A stretch of 35,029 bases of DNA. It comes from Parabacteroides acidifaciens. Lineage in GTDB: Bacteria > Bacteroidota > Bacteroidia > Bacteroidales > Tannerellaceae. The translations under genes were made by a program, and so were the position numbers. Within the stretch, counting starts at the first letter, position 1. The number at the start of each line of letters is the position of its first letter. The DNA lies in contig NZ_QREV01000047.1 in assembly GCF_003363715.1 (NCBI RefSeq), positions 1 through 35,029 of the forward strand. Reading direction: 5' to 3'. The notes beneath the pieces were generated by a model that was not told the origin of the DNA, made no database searches, and was given only the letters and a program-made list of their open reading frames with translations. This document shows positions 1 through 10,974 of the stretch, one piece after another.

Positions 1-221
1 TTCCTGTCCCTTCCCCTTCATGCTTTCAAATATTCGATTCTCCGGGAGTTAAGCTTTATCGGAATGTCGGGAAGTCTTTGTTCCGGTTTGACAAATGTCA
101 TCCTTTTTGAATGGGCTGCGCAGGCCACCGGTCCGTTTGTCACGAAATGTGCTGTTTCGGTAGCGAAAAGTCAAATTGAAATCGTTCATTTTTTGAGGTG
201 AAATAGAAAAATAGGGGGTTA
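1..221 (-). repeat. Left copy of an edge repeat unit, inverted relative to the right edge
   Basis: Read on the minus strand, TAACCCCCT (213-221) is followed by a TTTTTCTATTTC stretch and, 152 nt further on, by a 34-nt block at 27-60 containing AACTCCCGGAGAATCGAA. The same two motifs occur at 34746-34949 on the plus strand with almost the same spacing, and the 34-nt block differs at one base. Both copies share a frame reading S-D-K-(A or P)-stop-L-P-E-N-R-I-F, and the frame after the stop is open to the window edge in both (16 codons here). Whether it codes for protein cannot be decided from the window. Confidence 0.7.
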
Positions 222-340
222 TTGTAAATATGCCAAACAATGTGAAATAGAAAATTGGAGTGTATGTTTGTGAGTCGATATCAACTCTATTTACCCGATA
301 AAAAACAATTGCAAGATGAATTGCGTAAACTGATGGATTA
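222..340. other. Non-coding stretch upstream of DPP III
   Basis: No supported gene lies here. A 13-bp direct repeat, GTGAAATAGAAAA, occurs at 198-210 and 242-254. A 27-codon plus-strand ORF (264-347) ends inside the -33 box of the next promoter and has no visible ribosome binding site, so I do not call it a gene. Confidence 0.5.
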
Positions 341-371
341 TTTGTGAACTACCGAAATATCTGTACCTTTG
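341..371 (+). promoter_or_regulatory. Bacteroidales-type promoter for the DPP III operon
   Basis: TTTG at 341-344 and TACCTTTG at 364-371 are separated by 19 nt, matching the Bacteroides sigma-ABfr consensus TTTG-N19-21-TAnnTTTG. Transcription would start near 378, leaving about 27 nt of AT-rich leader before the ATG at 405. Confidence 0.8.
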
Positions 372-404
372 CAAGACGGCCTTATAAAAATAAAATAATC
401 GCTT

Positions 405-2438
405 ATGACTGCAATGGTTATGACTGCTTGTACAGGGCAGGAGGCTGAGATGGCGGAAGCTGCTCAGGATAAATTTAATTATGTAGTGGATCAGTTTGCT
501 GATCTGCAAATACTGCGTTATCAGGTTCCGGGGTTTGAGGCCCTTTCATTAAAACAAAAACAACTATTATATCATTTGTCGGAGGCGGCTTTGATGGGGC
601 GGGATATCCTGTTCGATCAGAATTGCCGTTATAACTTGCCGATTCGTAGAACACTGGAAGCTATATATAAAGGATATAAGGGCGACCGGAAGGAGCCGCA
701 GTTTATCGCTTTGGAAACGTATCTGAAACGGGTTTGGTTTGCAAACGGCATCCATCATCACTATGCGGAAGACAAGTTTGTGCCCGGCTTCACTCCTGAG
801 TTTTTCCGGAGTTGCGTGGAGCAGGTGGAGGTGTCGGAACTTCCACTCGCAGAGGGACAGACGGTTGGACAGTTTGTTGCCGGGATCAGTCCGGTGATTT
901 TTGACCCGGAAGTGATGCCAAAACGCTCGGTTCAGAGCGGCGATGCCGACCTGATTCAGGCTTCTGCCAATAATTATTATGGCGAAGGTGTTACCCAGAA
1001 AGAGGTGGAAGATTTTTATGCGGAGATGAAAGCCGGAAAAGATACCGTTTCCCCGATTTCATACGGGTTGAACAGCCGCCTGGTGAAAGAGAACGGCAAG
1101 CTTGTCGAAAAGGTCTGGAAAGTGGGCGGCCTGTATTCACCGGCAATTGAAAAGATCGTGTCGGAATTGCAAAAAGCGGTTGCCTTTGCTGAAAACGAAG
1201 CGCAGAAAGCAATCATCGAAAAACTGATCGAATATTATCAGACGGGCGATTTGAAAACGTTTGATGCCTATTCTATTTTGTGGGTGGAAGACACGGTTTC
1301 GGATGTCGACTTTGTAAATGGTTTTATCGAAACATACGGTGACCCGTTGGGAATGAAAGCCAGTTGGGAATCGACCGTGAACTTTATAAATAAAGAAGCT
1401 ACGAAGCGGACGAAGGTGATCAGCGATAATGCACAATGGTTTGAAGATCATTCACCGGTGGATAAACGTTTTAAAAAAGAAAAAGTGAAAGGTGTCAGTG
1501 CGAAAGTGATCACTGTTTCCATGTTAGGCGGTGACTGCTATCCGGCCACTCCGATCGGCATAAACCTGCCGAACGCAGATTGGATCCGGCGCGACCATGG
1601 CTCCAAGTCCGTGACGATCGAGAATATAACGGAAGCCTACGACAAGGCTTCGCAGGGGAATGGCTTCAGTGAAGAGTTTGTCTGGAGTGATGCGGAGCGT
1701 GAGATGTTGAAAAAATATGGTTTCATTACGGATAACCTGCATACCGATTTGCATGAGTGCTTAGGGCATGGTTCCGGCAAGCTCCTTCCCGGTACTGATC
1801 CGGATGCTCTGAAAGCATATAGTTCTACGTTGGAAGAAGCGCGTGCCGACTTGTTCGGTTTGTATTATCTGGGCGATGCCAAGTTGGTGGAACTCGGACT
1901 TGTCCCGGATGCGGATGCCCATAAAGCTGAATATTATAAATATATCATGAACGGCCTTATGACACAGTTGGTGCGCATCGAACAGGGGAAGAATGTGGAA
2001 GAGGCCCATATGCGCAACCGCCAGTTGATTGCCAAATGGGTATATGAAAAGGGGAAGGCGGATCACGTTGTCGAGTTGAAACAGCGCGATGGCAAGACAT
2101 ATGTGCTGGTAAATGATTATGCCAAATTGCGCGAGTTGTTCGGATGCCTGTTGGCGGAAGTGCAGCGTATCAAGAGTGAAGGCGATTTTGCAGCGGGGAA
2201 GAAACTTGTGGAAGATTATGGCGTAAAGGTCGATCCGGTTCTTCATGCCGAAGTGCTTGAACGGTATGCCAAACTCAATTTGGCACCGTATAAGGGATTT
2301 GTGAATCCGGTGATGAAAGAGATAAAGAGTGATACAGGTGAAGTAACGGACGTCGTACTGGATTATACTGAAGGTTATGCCGATCAGATGTTGCGTTACA
2401 GCACGGAGTATTCATTTTTACCGTCTTACAATAAATAA
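405..2438 (+). CDS. Dipeptidyl peptidase III (M49 zinc metallopeptidase)
   Basis: The protein has 677 residues, close to characterised Bacteroides DPP III. M49 enzymes remove dipeptides from the N-terminus of oligopeptides. The zinc motif is His450-Glu451-Cys452-Leu453-Gly454-His455, the bacterial HECLGH variant of eukaryotic HELLGH. The second motif, EEARAD at 477-482, supplies the third zinc ligand. The start at 405 is forced: an in-frame TAA sits at 396-398 and the promoter is just upstream. The N-terminus M-T-A-M-V-M-T-A-C looks like the tail of a lipoprotein signal peptide with Cys9 as lipobox cysteine, but eight residues before the cysteine is too short for a normal signal, so location (cytoplasm or periplasm) is uncertain. 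The AlkD-like gene follows after 7 nt, so the two are probably co-transcribed. Confidence 0.95.
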   Translation: MTAMVMTACTGQEAEMAEAAQDKFNYVVDQFADLQILRYQVPGFEALSLKQKQLLYHLSEAALMGRDILFDQNCRYNLPIRRTLEAIYKGYKGDRKEPQFIALETYLKRVWFANGIHHHYAEDKFVPGFTPEFFRSCVEQVEVSELPLAEGQTVGQFVAGISPVIFDPEVMPKRSVQSGDADLIQASANNYYGEGVTQKEVEDFYAEMKAGKDTVSPISYGLNSRLVKENGKLVEKVWKVGGLYSPAIEKIVSELQKAVAFAENEAQKAIIEKLIEYYQTGDLKTFDAYSILWVEDTVSDVDFVNGFIETYGDPLGMKASWESTVNFINKEATKRTKVISDNAQWFEDHSPVDKRFKKEKVKGVSAKVITVSMLGGDCYPATPIGINLPNADWIRRDHGSKSVTIENITEAYDKASQGNGFSEEFVWSDAEREMLKKYGFITDNLHTDLHECLGHGSGKLLPGTDPDALKAYSSTLEEARADLFGLYYLGDAKLVELGLVPDADAHKAEYYKYIMNGLMTQLVRIEQGKNVEEAHMRNRQLIAKWVYEKGKADHVVELKQRDGKTYVLVNDYAKLRELFGCLLAEVQRIKSEGDFAAGKKLVEDYGVKVDPVLHAEVLERYAKLNLAPYKGFVNPVMKEIKSDTGEVTDVVLDYTEGYADQMLRYSTEYSFLPSYNK

Positions 2439-2445
2439 TAAATGT

Positions 2446-3129
2446 ATGCTGCAAGATGAATTGAAAGAGATAAGAACGCAATTACGCCTGGCGATGAATG
2501 GTGTGGTTTCTACCAGTATGCGCGAGAAAGGCATCGTGTATAAGTTGAATTTCGGTGTGCCTCTGCCTGAGATCAAGCAGATCGCGGCAATGCACAAACC
2601 GGATTCCGAGTTGGCGGACGCTTTATGGAAAGAGGATATTCGCGAGTTTAAAATACTGGCCTCTCTCTTACAGCCGGCAGACGAATTCTCATTCCAAAAA
2701 GCAGTGCAGTGGGTAAAGGAAATCCCCTATTTGGAGATTGCTGAACAGTGCAGTCATAATCTGTTTCATAAGTTGGCCGATGTGGAAAATCTGCTGCTTG
2801 GGCTGATTTTTAATGTGAAAGACGAATATGCGCGTACGGTGGCTTATCTTGTCTGGGCTGAACTGTTTAAGGAAGGAAAGGAACTGATCGCACCGGTGAG
2901 GGCGGCGTTTATTGTCGAATGTATGCGTACGGTTGCCTGGACTGATTTCGGGGCGTCCTTCAAGGAAAAGCAGGCTGCGGTGAAGGCAATGAAATTTTAC
3001 GGAAGGCAGTCGGCTGGCCAGGCCCGGCAAATCTTGACCGGCTTCGACGAGTTTCCCGAATTCATGAAGACACCCGAAGGGCAGGAAATCTATAATGATT
3101 TAAAATTTGAATTTGAATATTCCCGTTAA
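2446..3129 (+). CDS. AlkD-like DNA alkylation repair (HEAT-repeat) protein
   Basis: This 227-residue, all-helical protein resembles the AlkD/AlkC DNA glycosylase family, whose HEAT-like repeats cradle DNA and release alkylated bases such as 3- and 7-alkylpurines. Supporting blocks are the helical repeat near residues 35-75 (EIKQIAAMHKPDSELADALW, then DIREFKILASLL) and the tryptophan-rich middle (VAYLVWAELF, RTVAWTDFG). I could not assign the catalytic aspartate with certainty. The frame stays open upstream to 2377, but the ATG at 2446, giving M-L-Q-D-E-L, follows the DPP III stop by 7 nt and is the sensible start. An earlier start would overlap DPP III by about 60 nt. No terminator separates the two genes. 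Confidence 0.75.
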   Translation: MLQDELKEIRTQLRLAMNGVVSTSMREKGIVYKLNFGVPLPEIKQIAAMHKPDSELADALWKEDIREFKILASLLQPADEFSFQKAVQWVKEIPYLEIAEQCSHNLFHKLADVENLLLGLIFNVKDEYARTVAYLVWAELFKEGKELIAPVRAAFIVECMRTVAWTDFGASFKEKQAAVKAMKFYGRQSAGQARQILTGFDEFPEFMKTPEGQEIYNDLKFEFEYSR

Positions 3130-3132
3130 GGC

Positions 3133-3162
3133 TTTGCGTTTAAAATAAATGCGCTAACTTTG
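3133..3162 (+). promoter_or_regulatory. Promoter for the Fur-like gene
   Basis: TTTG at 3133-3136 and TAACTTTG at 3155-3162 are spaced 18 nt apart. The -7 box overlaps the upstream in-frame alternative start at 3160, so translation must start downstream, at 3190. Confidence 0.75.
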
Positions 3163-3189
3163 TCGGTCGCGTGGAGTCGCAACTTGAAT

Positions 3190-3648
3190 ATGGATGCAAA
3201 AAAATACACAGAGATGCAAGATATGTTCACCATGTATCTTGCTGAGAAAAAACTACGAAAGACTGAGGAACGATCTGTGATACTGGAATGTATATGCAGT
3301 TTCCCCGGCCATTTCGATATGTGTATGCTCCATCAGAAACTGGAGGGAATGAACTTTCATGTAAGCCGGGCTACTCTTTATAATACACTTGATGTGTTGG
3401 TAGACAGTGGTTTGATTATCCGTCATCAATTGATGTCGCAGTCTATGCAGTATGAGTTACGGATACTGGCCGAGACACATTCGCACTTGATCTGTACCAA
3501 ATGCGGGGCTATCCGGGAATTGAAAGATGCAACATTGAAAAAAGATGTGGATAACTTGAAGATATCCCGTTTTTCTCCGGAGTATCATGCGCTTTACATT
3601 TATGGCGTGTGCAGTAAATGTAAATACCGGCTTCAACGGAAGAAGTAA
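3190..3648 (+). CDS. Fur-family metalloregulator (Fur/PerR/Zur group)
   Basis: This 152-residue protein is of typical Fur length. Residues 15-80 form the winged helix, including the recognition region HVSRATLYNTLDVLVDSGLI. Residues 95-150 form the dimerisation and metal domain with two CXXC pairs, Cys102-Cys105 and Cys141-Cys144, the structural zinc site of Fur, PerR and Zur. The HSHL segment at 97-100 contributes to metal binding in relatives. Which metal or stress signal it senses cannot be told from sequence. purA starts 28 nt after the stop with no terminator between, so the two are likely co-transcribed. The ATG at 3190 is chosen because the promoter -7 box covers the earlier alternative start. 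Confidence 0.88.
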   Translation: MDAKKYTEMQDMFTMYLAEKKLRKTEERSVILECICSFPGHFDMCMLHQKLEGMNFHVSRATLYNTLDVLVDSGLIIRHQLMSQSMQYELRILAETHSHLICTKCGAIRELKDATLKKDVDNLKISRFSPEYHALYIYGVCSKCKYRLQRKK

Positions 3649-3676
3649 GAATATTAACAGCCTATAATATAAAAAG

Positions 3677-4948
3677 ATGAAAGTAGATGTTTTATTAGGA
3701 TTGCAATGGGGTGACGAAGGCAAAGGTAAAGTTGTCGACGTGCTGACTCCGAACTACGATGTCATTACTCGTTTTCAGGGTGGGCCCAATGCAGGACATA
3801 CTTTGGAGTTTAACGGCGAAAAGTATGTATTACGTTCTATCCCTTCCGGTATTTTCCAGGGAGGAAAGGTAAACGTTATCGGTAACGGTGTCGTACTGGA
3901 TCCGTTATTGTTCCAGCAGGAAGCGGAAGCGCTTGCCGCAAGCGGTCACGATTTGACCAAACAACTGTGTATCTCCAAGAAAGCTCATTTGATCCTGCCT
4001 ACTCACCGTATATTGGATGCTGCTTACGAAGCTGCTAAGGGTTCCGGCAAAATCGGTACGACCGGCAAAGGCATCGGCCCGACTTATACAGACAAAGTCA
4101 GCCGTAACGGTTTGCGCGTTGGTGATTTGCTGCATAACTTCGACGAAAAATATGCTGCTGCAAAAGCAAGACATGAAGCGATTCTGCGTTCTCTGAATTA
4201 TGAATATGATATTACGGAACTCGAAGCACAGTGGTTCAAGGCTTTGGACTACCTGAAACAGTTCCGCCTGATCGATAGCGAACATGTTATCAATAATTAT
4301 CTGAAAGAAGGTAAATCTGTTCTGGCCGAAGGTGCACAGGGCACGATGCTGGATGTCGACTTCGGTTCATATCCGTTCGTGACCTCCTCCAATACGATCT
4401 GCGCCGGTTGCTGTACCGGTTTAGGCGTTTCTCCGCGTAACATCGGCGATGTGTATGGTATCTTTAAAGCTTATTGCACACGCGTGGGTAGTGGACCGTT
4501 CCCGACAGAGTTGTTCGACGAAACAGGCAAAAAGATCCGTCAGATCGGCCATGAATATGGTGCGGTAACCGGACGTGAACGTCGTTGTGGCTGGATCGAC
4601 CTGGTGGCTCTGAAATATGCTATCATGATCAACGGCGTGACGAAGCTGATCATGATGAAGAGTGATGTTTTGGATAGTTTTGAAACGGTTAAAGCTTGTG
4701 TTGCCTACAAGATCAATGGTGAAGAGACAACCGAGTTCCCGTTTGAAATCAACGAGGGTATCGAACCTGTATATGTAGAACTGCCCGGTTGGAATGCCGA
4801 TATGACAAAGATGCAGAGCGAAGACGAATTCCCTGAAGAGTTTAATGCTTATATCTCATTCCTGGAAGAAGAGCTGGAAGTGCCTATTAAAATTGTTTCT
4901 GTCGGCCCTGACCGCGAACAAACAATTGTCAGATATACGGAAGAATAA
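3677..4948 (+). CDS. purA: Adenylosuccinate synthetase
   Basis: PurA joins IMP and aspartate using GTP, the first committed step from IMP to AMP, in the cytoplasm. The 423-residue length fits the family. The N-terminus carries the P-loop-like WGDEGKGK with catalytic Asp13, and NAGHT with catalytic His41, numbered as in E. coli. Further conserved blocks are GTTGKGIGPTYTDK (IMP and Mg site), EGAQGTMLDVDFGSYPFVTSS and TGRERRCGWID. It lies directly downstream of the Fur-like gene and is followed by a strong hairpin terminator, so the pair forms a self-contained unit. Nothing unusual was seen. Confidence 0.98.
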   Translation: MKVDVLLGLQWGDEGKGKVVDVLTPNYDVITRFQGGPNAGHTLEFNGEKYVLRSIPSGIFQGGKVNVIGNGVVLDPLLFQQEAEALAASGHDLTKQLCISKKAHLILPTHRILDAAYEAAKGSGKIGTTGKGIGPTYTDKVSRNGLRVGDLLHNFDEKYAAAKARHEAILRSLNYEYDITELEAQWFKALDYLKQFRLIDSEHVINNYLKEGKSVLAEGAQGTMLDVDFGSYPFVTSSNTICAGCCTGLGVSPRNIGDVYGIFKAYCTRVGSGPFPTELFDETGKKIRQIGHEYGAVTGRERRCGWIDLVALKYAIMINGVTKLIMMKSDVLDSFETVKACVAYKINGEETTEFPFEINEGIEPVYVELPGWNADMTKMQSEDEFPEEFNAYISFLEEELEVPIKIVSVGPDREQTIVRYTEE

Positions 4949-4965
4949 GACCTGAAAATAATACA

Positions 4966-5017
4966 AAATGGCAGAAGACCACATCCCGGAAGGGGGTTCT
5001 CCTGCCATTTTTGTTTT
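4966..5017 (+). terminator. Rho-independent terminator after purA
   Basis: AAATGGCAG (4966-4974) pairs with CTGCCATTT (5002-5010), with extra imperfect pairing inside (GACC with GGTT), followed by a T-rich run. Confidence 0.8.
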
Positions 5018-5070
5018 TGGCAGGCTTTTTGTTCTATGTTATTTAGTATAACTATATAAATTAGAAGAAT

Positions 5071-5757
5071 ATGAGCATGTATTGGATTATATTTATCGGT
5101 TTCGCCCTCCTTAGTTGGTTGGTTTCTTCCCGGCTTCAGAATAAGTTTGAGAAGTATTCCAAAATACCGATGCCGAATGGCATGACCGGTAAGGATGTTG
5201 CAGAGAAGATGTTGCATGATAATGGTATTTATGACGTGAAGGTGATTTCGACGCCCGGACATTTGACAGACCATTATAATCCGGCTAACCAGACGGTAAA
5301 CTTGAGTGAATCGGTTTATTATAGTAATAGTATTGCGGCGGCTGCCGTTGCGGCTCACGAATGTGGACATGCGGTTCAGCATGCTACGGCATATGCGCCT
5401 CTGCGTATGCGTTCGGCGTTGGTCCCGGTCGTTAGTTTTGCCTCCAACATCATGACATGGGTCTTGTTAGGCGGTATGTTGCTGTTGCATTCTTTCCCGC
5501 AGTTGCTGCTTTTCGGTATTATCCTGTTCGCCATGACAACGTTGTTCAGTTTTATCACGTTGCCGGTTGAGATTAATGCCAGTCAGCGTGCCCTGGCCTG
5601 GTTGAGCAATGCCGGGATTACAAATGCTTATACGCATGATAAGGCTGAAGATGCTTTACGTTCAGCCGCTTATACCTATGTGGTTGCCGCTTTAGGTTCG
5701 CTCGCTACATTATTATATTATATCATGATCTTCCTGGGAGGAAGGAGCAGGGATTAA
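5071..5757 (+). CDS. YugP-type neutral zinc metallopeptidase, integral membrane
   Basis: This 228-residue membrane protein has the zinc protease signature His96-Glu97-Cys98-Gly99-His100 (HECGHAVQH), and a candidate third ligand lies downstream in LPVEINASQRALAWL. Layout: N-terminal membrane segment at 2-18, the HEXXH region, two hydrophobic segments at about 120-168, and a C-terminal one at about 195-220. This is the pattern of Pfam Zn_peptidase_2 (B. subtilis YugP). Substrates of the family are not well known. It follows the purA terminator and precedes hisS by 45 nt, so it may share transcription with hisS. Confidence 0.9.
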   Translation: MSMYWIIFIGFALLSWLVSSRLQNKFEKYSKIPMPNGMTGKDVAEKMLHDNGIYDVKVISTPGHLTDHYNPANQTVNLSESVYYSNSIAAAAVAAHECGHAVQHATAYAPLRMRSALVPVVSFASNIMTWVLLGGMLLLHSFPQLLLFGIILFAMTTLFSFITLPVEINASQRALAWLSNAGITNAYTHDKAEDALRSAAYTYVVAALGSLATLLYYIMIFLGGRSRD

Positions 5758-5768
5758 AGAGAAAACAT

Positions 5769-5776
5769 TACCTTTG
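5769..5776 (+). promoter_or_regulatory. Possible -7 box for hisS
   Basis: TACCTTTG lies 27 nt upstream of the hisS start. I see no TTTG at the right distance upstream, so this is a weak promoter call. Confidence 0.4.
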
Positions 5777-5802
5777 CATTCTGAATAAAAAAATAGTGAA
5801 AT

Positions 5803-7158
5803 ATGCAAAAGCCGTCTATCCCTAAAGGAACAAGAGATTTTTCGCCTGAAGAAATGGCGAAGCGTAATTATATATTCAATACGATTCGTGAAGTTTATCA
5901 TCTGTACGGGTTTCAGCAGATTGAGACTCCGGCTATGGAGAACCTGTCTACTTTGATGGGAAAATATGGTGAAGAGGGTGATAAGCTGCTTTTCAAAATA
6001 TTAAATTCCGGTGATTGCTTCTCTGGTATTACAGATGAAGAACTGTTGGAACGCAATGCCGTGAAGTTCGGCGTGAAAGCTTGTGAAAAGGGGTTGCGCT
6101 ATGACCTGACGGTCCCTTTTGCCCGTTTTGTGGTGCAGCATCGCAATGAGATCACTTTCCCTTTCAAGCGGTATCAGATACAACCCGTTTGGCGTGCCGA
6201 CCGTCCACAGAGAGGCCGTTACCGGGAGTTCTATCAGTGTGATGGCGATGTCGTAGGTTCCGATTCGTTGGTAAACGAAGTGGAACTGATCCAGATAATG
6301 GACGAAGTGTTCCGCCGTTTCGGCATTCGTGTTTGTATCAAGATGAATAACCGTAAGATTCTTTCCGGTATTGCTGAAATTATCGGGGAAGCGGATAAGA
6401 TTGTCGATATTACGGTTGCCATAGACAAGCTGGATAAGATCGGGCTGGATAATGTGAATGAAGAACTTCGTTCCAAAGAATTATCCGAAGATGCGATAGC
6501 ACGTCTGCAACCGATCATCATGTTAAAAGGGACAAACCGTGAAAAGCTGGCAGTGCTGAAACAGGAGTTGGCTGCGTCGGAAATAGCGATGAAAGGTGTT
6601 GCCGAAATGGAATTTATCCTGGATCGTATCGACAAGTTGCCGTTGAATGCTGAACTGGAACTGGACCTGACACTGGCTCGCGGCTTGAACTATTATACCG
6701 GAGCAATCTTTGAAGTAAAAGCGTTGGATGTCCAGATCGGAAGTATTACCGGTGGCGGACGTTATGACAATTTGACCGGAGTGTTCGGCATGGATGGTGT
6801 TTCGGGTGTCGGTATCTCATTTGGCGCAGACCGTATCTTCGACGTATTGAACCAGTTGGATCTTTATCCTGCCGATTCTTTACAGACAACGCAGTTGCTG
6901 TTTGTGAACTTCGGAGAAAAAGAGGAAAACTATTTGCTGCCGTTGATCTCGAAAGTCCGTGCAGCCGGTATTCGTACGGAGTTATATCCCGAAGCTGCCA
7001 AGATGAAAAAGCAGATGGGGTATGCCGATACTAAAAAGATCCCGTTTGTCGCCATTGTCGGAGAAAACGAAATGAATGAAGGCAAGATCAACTTGAAAAA
7101 TATGTTGACAGGCGAACAGAGTCCTGTCACTATAGAGGAATTGATCGGACAATTCTGA
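5803..7158 (+). CDS. hisS: Histidyl-tRNA synthetase
   Basis: HisRS charges tRNA-His with histidine. It is a class II synthetase of 451 residues, normal for Bacteroidales. Visible signatures are the class II motif 1 region ([10 protein letters not shown] then [12 protein letters not shown]), motif 2 ([21 protein letters not shown]), the histidine-specific [12 protein letters not shown] block and motif 3 ([10 protein letters not shown] then [11 protein letters not shown]). The C-terminal anticodon-binding domain spans about residues 355-450. It is a housekeeping gene with no oddities. Confidence 0.97.
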   Translation: MQKPSIPKGTRDFSPEEMAKRNYIFNTIREVYHLYGFQQIETPAMENLSTLMGKYGEEGDKLLFKILNSGDCFSGITDEELLERNAVKFGVKACEKGLRYDLTVPFARFVVQHRNEITFPFKRYQIQPVWRADRPQRGRYREFYQCDGDVVGSDSLVNEVELIQIMDEVFRRFGIRVCIKMNNRKILSGIAEIIGEADKIVDITVAIDKLDKIGLDNVNEELRSKELSEDAIARLQPIIMLKGTNREKLAVLKQELAASEIAMKGVAEMEFILDRIDKLPLNAELELDLTLARGLNYYTGAIFEVKALDVQIGSITGGGRYDNLTGVFGMDGVSGVGISFGADRIFDVLNQLDLYPADSLQTTQLLFVNFGEKEENYLLPLISKVRAAGIRTELYPEAAKMKKQMGYADTKKIPFVAIVGENEMNEGKINLKNMLTGEQSPVTIEELIGQF

Positions 7159-7221
7159 AAATAACAGGAGGAGGTGCTGCGATTATGTCGTGGCATTTCT
7201 TTTTTATATATACAGATCATT

Positions 7222-8652
7222 ATGAAAAATCATTGTTTACTTCTCTCAATCCTTTTACTGCTGTCGTCTTGTACCTTTCAGCCTCGTGCGTCTTGGGTGA
7301 CAACGACGGAAACTGCTTTCTGGCAGGAACAACCGGATTTGTTGTCTGCTTCGGCCGATACGGTCCGGACAATCGATGTGACGATACATAAAGATAAGCT
7401 TCAACAGACAATCGATGGTTTTGGAGCTTGCTTTAACGAATTGGGCTGGATTTCTTTGAGCCGTCTCAATCCGGCAGACCGCGAGAGCATCATGGAAGAA
7501 TTGTTCTTTCCGGAATATGGTGCTAATTTTACTATCTGCCGTATGCCGGTCGGGGCAAATGATTTCTCCCGTGACTGGTATTCGTATAATGAAACGGACG
7601 GTGATTTTGAAATGAAGAACTTTACGATTGCGAATGATCACCAGACACTGATCCCTTTTATCCGGAATGCTCAGAAATATAATGCGGATTTGCGTCTTTG
7701 GGCTTCTCCCTGGTGTCCTCCTTCCTGGATGAAGCACAATAAACATTATGCTTCCGCTTATACCGGGGAGGCGTATGATGAAAAATACCGGAACGGCTTG
7801 CCTGCCGATAAAGTTGGCCATGAAGGGGAGGATATGTTTATCCAGGATTCACTTTATTTGCGGGCTTATGCTCTATATTTTTCCAAATTTATAGAGGCTT
7901 ACAAGGAGCAAGGTATCCATATCTTTGCCGTTATGCCGCAGAATGAATTTAATTCGGCCCAGATATTTCCCAGTTGTTGTTGGACAGCGGCCTCCTTGGC
8001 TGATTTTGTCGGAAATTACTTGGGACCGGCAATGGAGAAACAGCAGGTGGATGTGATGTTCGGAACGATGGAGCGTAAGAATGAGGCTTTGGTGGATACG
8101 ATCCTGACAGATCCTGCCTGCCGTAAATACGTGAAAGGCGTCGGTTTCCAATGGGCCGGGAAGGGTGCGATAGGAGGAATACATGAACGCTATCCGGAGC
8201 TGAAACTTTATCAGACGGAACAGGAGTGTGGCGACGGGCGGAATGACTGGAAGGGCGCTGTCTATTCCTGGAACCTGATGCGGCATTATCTGGATCACGG
8301 CGCTTCTGCTTATATGTATTGGAACATATCGCTTGAAAAAGGCGGCATCAGCCGTTGGGGGTGGGCGCAGAATTCTCTGGTTGTGGTCGATCCGGCAAGC
8401 AAGACCTATTCTTTTACTCCTGAATACTATATGATGAAACATTTGAGCCATTATGTCCAGCCGGGTGCCCGCAAAGTGGAAACAGCCGGTTCTTTTACCG
8501 ATCTGCTTGCTTTCGTGAATCCCGATAAAAGTGTTGTCGTTGCATTGGCCAATGAGAGTAATGACAGCCGCACCGTCTCTATCCGGATAGGAAACCGTGT
8601 TTATCGACCGGTACTTCCGGCACAATCCGTTTCTACTATTTTAATAGACTGA
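7222..8652 (+). CDS. GH30-family glycoside hydrolase (glucosylceramidase-like), lipoprotein
   Basis: This secreted enzyme of 476 residues has an SPII signal ending in LLSSC (Cys17), so it is probably lipid-anchored at the periplasm or cell surface. The TIM barrel matches GH30, a retaining family that includes beta-glucosidases, glucosylceramidases and beta-1,6-glucanases. By comparison with human GBA1, Glu242 (in MPQNEF) is the acid/base and Glu333 (in YQTEQECG) the nucleophile. [13 protein letters not shown], a block typical of GH30 N-termini, lies near residue 60. The C-terminal beta domain covers about 400-476. The ATG at 7222 is chosen over an in-frame start at 7174 because the signal peptide begins there. 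No SusC/SusD genes lie nearby, so the substrate is unknown; a gut glycan or glucosylated lipid is plausible. Confidence 0.92.
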   Translation: MKNHCLLLSILLLLSSCTFQPRASWVTTTETAFWQEQPDLLSASADTVRTIDVTIHKDKLQQTIDGFGACFNELGWISLSRLNPADRESIMEELFFPEYGANFTICRMPVGANDFSRDWYSYNETDGDFEMKNFTIANDHQTLIPFIRNAQKYNADLRLWASPWCPPSWMKHNKHYASAYTGEAYDEKYRNGLPADKVGHEGEDMFIQDSLYLRAYALYFSKFIEAYKEQGIHIFAVMPQNEFNSAQIFPSCCWTAASLADFVGNYLGPAMEKQQVDVMFGTMERKNEALVDTILTDPACRKYVKGVGFQWAGKGAIGGIHERYPELKLYQTEQECGDGRNDWKGAVYSWNLMRHYLDHGASAYMYWNISLEKGGISRWGWAQNSLVVVDPASKTYSFTPEYYMMKHLSHYVQPGARKVETAGSFTDLLAFVNPDKSVVVALANESNDSRTVSIRIGNRVYRPVLPAQSVSTILID

Positions 8653-8657
8653 TAGTT

Positions 8658-8705
8658 GAACTTCCTCGTTCCATCTCTTGTTGTAATGGGGAAGTTCGTT
8701 TTTTT
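8658..8705 (+). terminator. Terminator after the GH30 gene
   Basis: GAACTTCC (8658-8665) pairs perfectly with GGAAGTTC (8690-8697), followed by a run of T. Confidence 0.75.
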
Positions 8706-8760
8706 GTGGCAGGGTGGTCATCCTGTCAGACATATTTGCATTGTCTGCCTGTCCTGGGTG

Positions 8761-8809
8761 CAAAATTGGCAGTCTTTTCCCGGATAACAATTTTGGCACA
8801 GTATTCGCA
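8761..8809 (+). promoter_or_regulatory. Candidate sigma-54 promoter and inverted repeat upstream of groES
   Basis: TGGCACA (8794-8800), 4 nt, then TCGCA (8805-8809) matches the RpoN consensus TGGCACG-N4-TTGCW with two mismatches. The invariant GG and GC are in exact -24/-12 register. An inverted repeat, CAAAATTG (8761-8768) and CAATTTTG (8788-8795), overlaps the -24 element and could be an operator. No CIRCE sequence was seen. This is inferred from pattern only. Confidence 0.45.
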
Positions 8810-8879
8810 TAGACATTTACGTGCGATAAGAAAGCACAAGATAAACGTAATATTATTAACAATTAAAAAACATACAACG

Positions 8880-9149
8880 ATGAACATTAGACCATTAGCA
8901 GACAGAGTGCTGATTAAGCCGGCTGCAGCAGAAGAAAAAACACTTGGCGGAATCATTATTCCCGATTCAGCAAAAGAAAAACCTTTAAAAGGTGAAGTTG
9001 TTGCCGTAGGTAACGGAACAAAGGATGAAGAAATGGTTGTAAAGAATGGTGATACTGTACTGTATGGCAAGTATGCAGGAACAGAAATCGAACTGGATGG
9101 TGAGAAATATCTTATCATGCGTCAGTCTGATATTTTAGCTATTATCTAA
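8880..9149 (+). CDS. groES: GroES co-chaperonin (Hsp10)
   Basis: This 89-residue protein forms the heptameric lid of GroEL. It has the standard N-terminus [14 protein letters not shown], the mobile loop [18 protein letters not shown] that docks on GroEL, the GEVVAVGNG core and the C-terminal [13 protein letters not shown] strand. An in-frame earlier start at 8706 is rejected because it would run through the regulatory region and the family never carries such an extension. groEL follows after 41 nt. Confidence 0.98.
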   Translation: MNIRPLADRVLIKPAAAEEKTLGGIIIPDSAKEKPLKGEVVAVGNGTKDEEMVVKNGDTVLYGKYAGTEIELDGEKYLIMRQSDILAII

Positions 9150-9163
9150 TTCATTATTAATAA

Positions 9164-10828
<1,665 letters not shown>

Positions 10829-10850
10829 TTCTTCCCATAAAGCATAAATC

Positions 10851-10892
10851 AAAAGCGGCTGCTTCCCGAAAGGGAGGTGGCCGTTTTCTTTT
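10851..10892 (+). terminator. Terminator after groEL
   Basis: AAAAGCGGC...CTTCCC, a GAAA loop, then GGGAGG...GCCGTTTTC form a strong hairpin followed by T residues. Confidence 0.85.
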
Positions 10893-10974
10893 GTTAATCA
10901 TGGTTAAAGAGATAAGGGCGGGAGATATGATTACTATTTCTTCGTATCTTTAGAGCAGCTTAAAATTAAACTGT

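Noticed and set aside
264-347. 27-codon ORF upstream of DPP III
   Set aside because: It ends in the promoter -33 box and has no ribosome binding site; likely chance.
8706-8879. Longer start for groES
   Set aside because: It would add 58 residues never seen in the family and would run through the putative promoter.
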